Source of the DNA: Burkholderiales bacterium
GTDB lineage: Bacteria; Pseudomonadota; Gammaproteobacteria; Burkholderiales; Usitatibacteraceae
Reading direction: 5' to 3'
Assembly (NCBI GenBank): GCA_025350945.1
Contig: JANXWW010000413.1
Location: 1-6,011, forward strand
Length of the DNA stretch: 6,011 nt
Shown here: piece by piece, positions 1 through 6,011 of the stretch
Position numbering within the stretch: position 1 is the first letter of the stretch
How the letters are laid out: each line of letters opens with the position of its first letter
Program-made: the position numbers and the translations under genes
Notes under the pieces: model-generated
What the model saw: the letters and a program-made list of their open reading frames with translations, nothing else
Databases searched by the model: none
What the model was told of the DNA's origin: nothing

Positions 1-3000
1 CAAAAAGTTTTGCGGCATTTTTGCGATCGCCTAAAAATACCAGTCTTTACAACACCGCATACGCTGCTGCATTTAATCGTGAGTGGCATGAGCATCGCGC
101 CGTGATTTACGGTGGCGCGTCGCTATCTGTTGCCAACGCGCTGGATCGTTTTGCCGAAGGTGGCGAAACTGAGCTGCAAGTCGATAGTGGTACTTCACTT
201 GCCAGTCCTTCGGCAGTGGCGTTCATTTATTCGGGCAATGGCTCGCAATGGGAGGGCATGGGTCGTCGCTTGCTGGCGGAAGACAGCGTGTTTCGTCAGG
301 CGGTTCGCGCTGTTGATCAAATCTTCAAGCAATACGCTGACTATTCTCTTGAAGACGAGCTGGGAAACGAGCTTAATGGTGAAAACATGCTTAGTGGTCA
401 GGGGCGTTACGCAAGAACGGAAATTGCACAGCCAGCACTTTTTGCGATCCAGGTTGGCGTCACACAAATGCTGCGTTCGCATGGGCTAATGCCCGCCGCC
501 GTTGCGGGACATAGTGTGGGCGAAGTTGCGGCTGCATGGGCCGCTGGGGCGCTTACGCTTGAGCAGGCGGTGCAGGTTATTTATCACCGCAGCGCGCTGC
601 AAGGAAAAACCAAAGGCATGGGACAGATGTCGGCGGTTGCTTTAGGTTTTGAGGCGGCGCAAGCGTTGCTCGCCGAAACAGGTTTTCAGGAATTTATTGC
701 CTTGGCGGGCGTTAATAGCTCACGCGGCGTGACCATTGCGGGCGACATCGTGCCACTCGCGCTCTTTGAGGCGGAGTTGGCGAAGCGCATCATCGGCTAT
801 AAGCGTCTTGATTTGGACTACGCTTTTCATAGTCCGGCCATGGATGGTATCAAGGCCGGTATTCATCAATCGCTTAGTGCAATACGCCCTGGCGAGGCAC
901 AGGTGACTTTTGTATCAACTGTGACCGGAACTCCTTTGTCTGGTGATGCGCTTACAGCGGATTACTGGTGGCAAAACATTCGCAAACCCGTGTTGTTTGC
1001 ACATGCGATCAAGCGCATCCAGCAAGACGGCATTCGCGTTTTTGTGGAAATTGGTCCGCATGCGATTCTTCGCAGCTACATCAATGACAGCCTCAAAGAA
1101 GCCAAGCTCCAGGGGCGGGTTATCACCACGCTGCAGCGCGGTGATGATCGTGCGCGACGTGTGTGGGGTGCGCTGGCGCAGACCCTGATTGCCGGTGTGA
1201 CAGTCGATTGGAAAATGTTGTTTCCCCACATCGCACCATTTGCCGAGTTGCCCACCTACTCGTGGCAGCGGGAGACATTGACCCATGCGGTAACACCAGA
1301 TTCATTGAAGCTCTTGCAACGCCGCAAGGTGCATCCGCTGTTGGGATTTAAGCTAAGCCAGCAGGAATTTGCATGGGAGAATCAAATTGATGCGAGTGAC
1401 AATCCCATGCTGGCAGATCACGTTGTCGGCGATGGCACCGTTTTTCCGGGCACTGCGTTTGCCGAGCTGGCACTCGCTGCAAGTGCGCAATTTCAATTGG
1501 GCACGCATGATGATAGTGTGCATTCGGGGCCAATCGAAATCGAAGAACTGGAAATTCGATCACCATTGGTGCTGAGCCAGGAGCATTCGAAAACGCTTCG
1601 CGTTGTTATTGATTCGTCGGACGGCAGTTTTACCATCCGCGGAAAGCCACAGCAGAGCGAAGATAGCTGGACCTTGCATGCGACAGGACGTATTCCGGGT
1701 GAGCCCGAAAATTTGCTGCGTATTACGACCAACGCCGACCCACTTGCGCTGCCCGCAAGAGCGGCCGATTTTAATGCCGCGCATCATTTAAGCCTCACCG
1801 AGTCGGTGGGTTTGAATTATGGACCGGCATTCCAGGCGGTGGAATCCGGCTGGGTGGATGGCAATAATGTTTGGGCGAAGTTGCAAGTGCCGCGCGCAAT
1901 TGAAGCGGATGTTGGCAAATATTTAATCCATCCTGCGTTGCTGGACTGCACATTTCAGCTCATCATTCATCTGCTGCAAAATCGTGCGGCGGTGCACACG
2001 GGCATTGCCTATGTGCCAACAAAATTTGGTCGCTTGTTTTTCAACGGGACGAAAGCGGTTCCTGCTTTTGTGCGCGCCACTTTGTTGCGCCATTCCCCTC
2101 ATTCACTCAGCGCGAATTTCACGTTGTTTGATGAGCAGGGCGCGTTGATTGGGTGGGTGAAAGATGCGCGCTTCCGCAGTATTCGTTTGCGCAAGGATGC
2201 GTCTGACCATTTGCGTTTGCTGAATTATCACGCGATCCCGAAACCCCATCCATCATCGTCGGCCTGGACGATGGAAGGCGCACATCGCATGTTTGAGCAG
2301 GCATTGAACGTTGCCGTGAAAAAAATTGCCGCACGTGGCGTAATCGCATCGTATGTTGAGGAAGTGGAGCCTTTGCTGGATGCGTTGTGCGCAAGTTTTG
2401 CCGCAGAGGCATTCGTTCGCTTGATTGAATCGGGTGAGAGTGTTCGTAACGATATCGTGACGCGCTTTGATACCAAGAGTGCCGAAAGTGCGCCGCTATT
2501 GGCCAGACTCCTGCATATCCTGAGCGAGGATCAACTGATCGTTGACCAAGCAGGCGAGTATCGTCTGCAAATGCCGGATGCCTCCCCCACGTCCCAGGAT
2601 ATCTGGAATAGCCTGATTGCTGATCACCCTGACCGCTTGCCTATATTGAACGCAGTAGGCCGGATTGGCAGAAATTTGGCACCCCTGATTCGGGGAGAAA
2701 AGCCGCTGGCTGCATTGCTTCCGCGTGAGTGCACACTGCCGCAGCTATTCCAGCACGTAATCGGAAGTGAAGGACGCAAGGGTATCAGTCAGGCTATTCG
2801 CGAATCGCTTACGACGATGGCTGAAAAATTGCCGGAAGGCCAGCGACTTCGCATTATTGAAATCAGCGATGGTATGCCGCTGTTTGCGGGTGATTTGTGC
2901 CATGCGCTTGATCTTGATCGCTGCGATTATGTGTTTGCGACCACCAATTCGGCGTCCGCTGAAGAGTGTCGTCGCCTTCAGGAGAAATTTGCGCGTCTCG

Positions 3001-6000
3001 ATATTCAAACGCTGGCGGCGAATACAAACGCAAACGCGCACGCGGGTGCTTCCGGCGCTGCGGCCAGCATAAAATCAAATTCGCTTGAGCCGATTTTCCA
3101 GCTTGCCATCGTTGCATGTGATTTTAGTTGTGAAGAAAACGAGCGTATTGCGCTTGAACATGTGCGCAAGGTGTTGGCAGCAGGCGCATCACTTTTGCTG
3201 TTGGGCATTCCCTCTTCACGATGGGCAGATTTTGTTTTTGGAGGCGCGAGAAGTTGGTGGCCTTCCTCGACGGACGAGTCTGCCTCCATTCAGCGCTCGC
3301 CGTCGTATTGGCGAGCTCGACTGGATTCAATGGGATTTGCAAATAGCCATCTCATCGCCCTAGATCCGGTTGCGTTAAACAGTCCGTATTTGCTGCTTGC
3401 TGAGGCGGCGGCGCGTGCTGAACCTATGCTGGCCCCCAATACTGGCGCGCAATCCGCCGCATCTGCAAGCGCGGATAACGGTGTATGCGGCGCGGGCAAG
3501 CGCGTATGGATTGCACTGGTCGATAACCTTTCTATACCGCCACAGCAATCATCTTCGGCATCATCGCGCCAGCCTTATTCTTATTCGCGCGAGCTTGCTG
3601 AATTTATTCGCCGCAATATTTTTGCGCAGGGCGATGAAATTATTCTGGCCAGTCATTCAGCCGGATTGACGCCGCGCGGCGGCCCGCCCGTGAGCGATAT
3701 TAATGGCAAATCGGATGTTGGCTATACGCTTGATTTCGGTGATGCGATGGCGGTGGAATCGATGATGGCCGACGTTAAATTGCGACATCCGTTAATTGCG
3801 GGTGTGCTGCATCTATGCGGGCTCGTGGTCAATGCCGATGAGCCTGTGACCGCCCATCTTTTGACGGCACAAGTTGAGCGTTGTGCGATTGCTGCGAATG
3901 TTTTACAGGCGCTCGAAACCTGTCACATTGAAACCGCGCTTTGGTTGGTGACGGCTGGCGCAGCAAGCAGTTTGTTGCCACATCGTCGCGCCAATATGGC
4001 CGCAACACGTGACGCAACGCTGTGGGGGCTGGGTCGGACGTTAATGAATGAGCCGTCGCATGTTTCTGCGTACCTGCTGGATATAGAAAGCGGTACCAGC
4101 CCGGAAATTGCCGCACACGCCATTGCGCGCGAAATCTGTCAGCCAATGGGAGATATTGGCAGTCTGGAAAATGAGGTGCTGCTCACCACATCAGGCGCAC
4201 GATATGTTCCACGCTTGCGTATTGAGCCACGTACGCTTCGCAGCTCATCCGCGCGCCGACCCGCAACTGAGAGTGCAACTCACAATGCAACAAACAGCAC
4301 AGAATTTGAACCAAGTACGGTAGCTGATATTGCGGCTGCACCCTCTTCACAGCCCACCGTTCGCTTGGGTTTCCAGTTTCCAGGCCAGCTTAGAAATTTG
4401 CGTTGGGAGCCCAGCGCTTATGTGGCACCACAAATGGCACCACAAGGCGATCAAGTCGAAATTGAAGTGCGCGCGACCGGCCTAAATTTCCGCGACGTGA
4501 TGTATGCGCTTGGTCTTCTGTCTGATGAAGCCGTTGAAGATGGTTTTGCCGGCCCGACGCTTGGCCTTGAGTGTTCCGGTGTGGTGACGGCAATCGGCGG
4601 CGATGTCACGGGTTTCGACATTGGTGACGCTGTGGTTGCCTTCGGCCCATCCAGTTTCAGCAATCGCGTTATTACCAGCGAAGGGGCTGTTTCACGTATC
4701 CCGAACGGAATTTCATTCGAGGCGGCGGCAACCATTCCTGGCACTTTCTTTACCGCGTATTACGCGCTCAATCATCTCGCCAGACTGTGCGAGGGAGAAC
4801 GCATTCTTATTCACGGTGCAGCAGGTGGTGTGGGCATTGCGGCAATTCAATTGGCGAAGTGGTGTGGTGCCGAAATTTTTGCAACCGCAGGGTCCGATGA
4901 AAAGCGCGACTTTGTGCGTCTGTTGGGAGCAGATCATGTTTTTGATTCGCGTTCACACGCGTTTGCCGATCAGATTCTCAGCATCACCAACGGTGAGGGC
5001 GTGGATGTGGTGTTGAACTCGCTCGCGGGTGAAGCCATCAACCGCAATCTGCGCGTGTTAAAACCATTCGGCCGTTTCCTTGAACTGGGCAAGCGCGATT
5101 TTTACGAGAACACCAAAATAGGTCTACGTCCGTTCCGCAACAACATTTCGTATTTTGGTATCGATGCGGATCAATTGATGAAAGTGCATCCGGTGTTGAC
5201 GCATAAGCTGTTCCGCGACGTGATGACATTATTCAGCGAAGGCGTGTTGCATCCGTTGCCGTACCAATCTTTCGAAGCCGACGATGTGGTTGACGCTTTT
5301 CGCTACATGCAGCAAGCGCGGCAAATCGGCAAGATTGTTATCACTTATCGCAATGGTATCAACCATATTCATGCGCCTAGGCAAGCGCATCGTGCGCTGC
5401 AATTGCCACCATCCGCGACTTATCTGGTCACGGGTGGGCTCGGCGGATTTGGCTTGAAGACCGCACAATGGCTGGTGAGCAAAGGTGCCCGAAATCTGGT
5501 GCTGATTAGTCGCAGCGGCCCCGTATCGACTGAGGCGATGACAAATATTGCTGAACTCAGAGCGGGCGGTGTGCGGGTGCATGCGGCAGCGTGTGATGTC
5601 ACCAACGAAAAATCGCTTACAACATTATTCGCATTGATCTCGACCGAAATGCCGCCGTTGCGCGGTATCGTGCACGCGGCGGTGGTGATTGAAGATGGCT
5701 TGGTACGAAACACCAATGCCGAGCAAATCCGCAACGTGCTGGCACCCAAAATTTTGGGCGCGCAATATCTGCATCGCATGACGCGTCACATGAAGATGGA
5801 TTTCTTCGTGCTGTTTTCATCAGCCACAACTTTGTTTGGCAATCCGGGGCAAGCCAACTATGTTGCCGCTAACGCCTACCTTGAATCGCTAGCCGAGGCG
5901 CGTCTGGCGACGGGCTTGCCTGCGATGTGTGTACGCTGGGGCGCGATTGATGATGCTGGCTTTCTGGCACGCAATGAGCAAATCAAGCAAGCCATGCAAA

Positions 6001-6011
6001 GCCGCATGGGG
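1..6011 (+). CDS. Type I polyketide synthase, fully reducing module (partial at both ends)
   Basis: This is the internal part of a multidomain megasynthase. Its first full codon is at base 3, and 2003 sense codons run to the last base without a stop. The visible order is KS-AT linker, AT, DH, methyltransferase-like relic, pseudo-KR, ER and KR. The missing ends should hold the KS (N-terminal) and an ACP (C-terminal). By family knowledge the enzyme is cytosolic: the AT loads a malonyl-type extender on the ACP, the KS condenses it, and KR, DH and ER convert the beta-keto group to a saturated methylene. A lone module of this layout is often iterative, as in animal FAS and fungal highly reducing PKSs, but iteration cannot be shown here. 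Active-site motifs of AT, DH, ER and KR are intact and share one frame, which argues against a pseudogene. The product is unknown. A long-chain or branched saturated acyl chain is the reasonable inference. Confidence 0.97.
3..215 (+). other. KS-to-AT linker region of the PKS
   Basis: Residues 1-71 precede the AT. The segment YNTAYAAAFNREWHEHRAV (about residues 16-34) resembles the post-ketosynthase linker of type I PKSs, where a 'Y-T-A-x-R-x-H-x-x-R' pattern is common ahead of the AT. No KS catalytic Cys or His motif is present, so the KS core ends upstream of the window. The last part, rich in Gly, Ser and Glu, is a flexible lead-in to the AT. The assignment rests on pattern and on its place immediately before the AT. 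Confidence 0.75.
216..1136 (+). other. Acyltransferase (AT) domain of the PKS
   Basis: Residues 72-378 form the AT, which transfers the extender acyl group from CoA to the ACP phosphopantetheine arm. The N-terminal signature is SGNGSQWEGMG (77-87). The nucleophile motif is GHSVGE with Ser171, and the catalytic His is His276 in YAFHSPAMD (273-281). The C-terminal GPH motif is at 351-353, in a segment that reads FVEIGPHAIL. All expected AT landmarks are present at normal spacing, so the domain should be active. Val after the catalytic Ser favours malonyl-CoA, by the usual GHSxGE trend. The YAFH motif lies between HAFH (malonyl) and YASH (methylmalonyl), so specificity is uncertain. Because the AT is built in, this is a cis-AT system. 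Confidence 0.95.
1137..1331 (+). other. Post-AT linker (LPTYSWQRE motif)
   Basis: Residues 379-443 connect AT to DH. The motif LPTYSWQRE (416-424) is the standard post-AT linker signature, normally LPTYPWQRE, with Ser in place of the usual Pro at residue 420. In known PKS structures this segment wraps back across the AT and KS-AT linker. A short, charged stretch with RRK follows before the DH begins at His444. Confidence 0.85.
1332..2192 (+). other. Dehydratase (DH) domain of the PKS, double hotdog fold
   Basis: Residues 444-730 form the DH, which removes water from the beta-hydroxyacyl-ACP to give an enoyl-ACP. It opens with the typical HPLLG (444-448). The catalytic His is His473 in ADHVVGDGTVFPG (471-483); the HxxxGxxxxP spacing to Pro482 is kept but Asp477 replaces the motif Gly. 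The second hotdog carries GLNYGPAF (603-610), matching the usual GYxYGPxF, and HPALLDCTFQ (643-652), in which Asp648 is the catalytic acid and Gln652 the conserved partner. Both catalytic residues are present, so activity is likely. The domain closes around WVKDARFRSIRL. Length is normal for a PKS DH. Confidence 0.94.
2265..3416 (+). other. Degenerate C-methyltransferase-like region, probably inactive
   Basis: Residues about 755-1138 sit between DH and pseudo-KR, where C-methyltransferase (cMT) domains occur in reducing PKSs. A helical N-terminal part reads EVEPLLDALCASFAAEAF and is followed by ARLLHILSEDQLI, as in the cMT helical lid. RLRIIEISDGMPLFAGDL (948-965) occupies the place of SAM motif I. 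The usual E-x-G-x-G-x-G is broken here: Glu953 and Gly957 remain, while Ser955 and Pro959 stand at the other two glycine positions. Later come VRKVLAAGASLLLLGIP, like the 'lL.pGG.LlllE' strand, and a DFVFGGARSWW segment (Trp1085-Trp1086), matching the 'FG..GWW' signature of this family. The flanks identify the family and the broken loop suggests loss of SAM binding, as in the animal FAS pseudo-MT. Family assignment is by eye. Confidence 0.75.
3015..3068 (+). other. Ala/Asn/Gly/Ser-rich insertion inside the methyltransferase-like region
   Basis: Residues 1005-1022 are almost only Ala, Asn, Gly, Ser and Thr, with one His. They follow a segment (DYVFATTNSASAEECRRL and onward) in the position of the second SAM-binding strand. 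Active cMTs have ordered structure with an acidic SAM or motif II residue near here. A low-complexity loop in this place fits a domain that no longer binds SAM. The 18-residue limit is approximate. Confidence 0.6.
3405..3497 (+). other. Ala-rich interdomain linker before the pseudo-KR
   Basis: Residues 1135-1165 are dominated by Ala, Ser, Gly and Asn, with several Pro, and contain no recognisable motif. They separate the end of the methyltransferase-like region (which finishes with PYLLLAEAAARAEP) from the first beta strand of the pseudo-KR (KRVWIALVD). This composition is typical of flexible linkers in bacterial megasynthases. Confidence 0.65.
3498..4226 (+). other. Pseudo-ketoreductase (psi-KR) structural subdomain
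   Basis: Residues 1166-1408 form the truncated, non-catalytic half of the split KR that in reducing PKSs and animal FAS precedes the ER and packs against the catalytic KR. It starts with KRVWIALVDN and carries a degenerate Rossmann-like core: HPLIAGVLHLCGLV resembles the 'GVVHxAG' strand of KRs, and ETALWLVTAGA matches the 'lWlVTrGa' strand. TLWGLGRTLMNEPSH (1338-1352) corresponds to the very common 'lwGlgRvialEhP' signature, and the end reads RYVPRLRI (1400-1407). There is no TGGxGxxG nucleotide-binding loop and no KR Ser-Tyr pair, as expected for this subdomain. A Ser-rich loop (1177-1195) interrupts the first part. Confidence 0.88.
4227..4358 (+). other. Ser/Ala/Thr-rich linker between psi-KR and ER
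   Basis: Residues 1409-1452 are rich in Ser, Ala, Thr, Arg and Asn and lack any motif. They join RYVPRLRI of the psi-KR to the first ER strand (VRLGFQF). In most reducing modules this joint is short; about 44 residues makes it longer than the minimal linker, though length here is variable among megasynthases. Confidence 0.65.
4359..5348 (+). other. Enoylreductase (ER) domain of the PKS, MDR superfamily
   Basis: Residues 1453-1782 form the NADPH-dependent ER, which saturates the enoyl-ACP. The substrate-binding lobe holds GLNFRDVMYALGLLSDE (1493-1509) and the nearby GPTLGLECSGVV, both classic PKS-ER motifs. The nucleotide-binding loop is IHGAAGGVG (1603-1611), followed by AAIQLAKWCGAEIFATAGS. 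Further family marks are VLNSLAGEA, LELGKRDFYEN and LRPFRNNISYFGID, and the domain ends in ARQIGKIVI (1773-1780). All motifs look intact, so the module should produce saturated units. Leu1506 lies where a Tyr is linked in modular PKS ERs to 2S methyl stereochemistry; this matters only if an alpha-methyl group is present. Length is normal. Confidence 0.95.
4423..4446 (+). repeat. Short tandem duplication in the ER coding region
   Basis: Two adjacent 12-base units, TGGCACCACAAA and TGGCACCACAAG, differ only in the last base. They encode the repeated peptide VAPQ-MAPQ in the first ER lobe, in a surface turn between the strand with LRWEP and the strand VEIEV. The duplication keeps the frame, so it looks like a small slippage or duplication event tolerated in a loop. 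Confidence 0.7.
5415..6011 (+). other. Catalytic ketoreductase (KR) domain of the PKS, cut at the window end
   Basis: From about residue 1805 onward is the active half of the split KR, a short-chain dehydrogenase/reductase that reduces the beta-keto group with NADPH. The cofactor loop is TGGLGGFG (1810-1817), followed by LVLISRSGP. The catalytic set is Lys1916 (in APKILGAQYLH), Ser1940 (in FVLFSSATTLFG), Tyr1953 and Asn1957 (in NYVAANAYLE). HAAVVIEDG (1891-1899) lies at the site of the LDD motif that marks B-type KRs: Glu1897 and Asp1898 occupy its two acidic positions. Phe, not Trp, stands eight residues before the Tyr, so the A-type mark is absent. The domain continues through VRWGAIDDAGFLA and is cut at residue 2003, so its C-terminal helix and the following ACP are not visible. 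Confidence 0.95.

Noticed and set aside
112..489. Open frame of 125 codons on + strand, in a different frame from the PKS
   Set aside because: It overlaps the AT coding frame, which is uninterrupted and shows the AT motifs. The alternative peptide is rich in Arg, Trp and Cys and has no recognisable domain.
2745..3289. Cluster of antisense and out-of-frame open frames over the methyltransferase-like region, considered as a separate gene or insertion
   Set aside because: The PKS frame runs through without a stop and keeps methyltransferase flanking motifs on both sides, so there is no inserted gene.
2265..3416. Functional C-methyltransferase
   Set aside because: The glycine-rich SAM loop is not preserved (EISDGMP at residues 953-959) and a low-complexity loop follows. 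I therefore call it a relic, without claiming proof of inactivity.
3498..4226. Second active ketoreductase
   Set aside because: There is no TGGxGxxG cofactor loop and no catalytic Ser-Tyr pair. The WGLGRTLMNEP signature and the position before the ER identify the structural psi-KR.
4603..5016. Open frame of 137 codons on + strand, out of the PKS frame
   Set aside because: It lies wholly inside the ER, across the IHGAAGGVG nucleotide-binding loop coded in the main frame. No plausible protein family is visible.
5229..5779. Two overlapping antisense open frames of 117 and 119 codons
   Set aside because: They are antisense to the ER end and KR core. They lack family motifs and overlap each other, as is common opposite long genes of this base composition.
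3..6011. Frameshifted or decaying PKS pseudogene
   Set aside because: The AT, DH, ER and KR motifs all lie in the same frame with no internal stop, and their catalytic residues are intact.
1..6011. Promoters, terminators, RNA genes, CRISPR arrays, insertion sequences or attachment sites
   Set aside because: I saw no convincing terminator hairpin with a T-run, tRNA-like fold, regularly spaced repeat or IS end. The entire window is coding sequence of one gene.

Overview
The whole window is the interior of one very large gene on the + strand: a type I polyketide synthase (PKS), or PKS-like fatty acid synthase. Reading codons from base 3, I find 2003 consecutive sense codons through base 6011 with no stop. 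Neither the start codon nor the stop codon is in the window. Catalytic motifs at both ends and in the middle all fall in this one frame. Residue numbers below count from the first full codon at base 3, so residue n starts at base 3n.

Domain order is: end of the ketosynthase-to-AT linker (1-71), acyltransferase AT (72-378), post-AT linker ending in LPTYSWQR (379-423), dehydratase DH (444-730), a degenerate C-methyltransferase-like region (about 755-1138), a pseudo-KR structural subdomain (1166-1408), a low-complexity linker (1409-1452), enoylreductase ER (1453-1782) and ketoreductase KR (from about 1805, cut by the window end). The KS should lie just upstream and the ACP just downstream, but neither is visible. 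AT, DH, ER and KR all carry their key catalytic or cofactor-binding residues. The module therefore looks fully reducing: it would load an extender, condense it, and reduce the beta-keto group to a saturated methylene. This order is the one seen in animal fatty acid synthase, fungal highly reducing PKSs and some bacterial iterative PKSs.

The most distinctive point is the stretch between DH and ER. It keeps recognisable flanks of a PKS C-methyltransferase, but its SAM-binding glycine loop is eroded, so it is probably a structural relic, as in animal FAS. Other details are an AT specificity motif intermediate between malonyl and methylmalonyl types (YAFH), a DH motif with Asp where Gly is usual, and a KR with B-type features.

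The base composition is moderate to slightly GC-rich, and the protein is bacterial in style, with short Ala/Ser-rich linkers. A proteobacterium is plausible, but that is inference and I cannot name the genus. I see no RNA gene, mobile element, CRISPR array, promoter or terminator, as expected inside a coding sequence. I found no evidence of an entirely new system.
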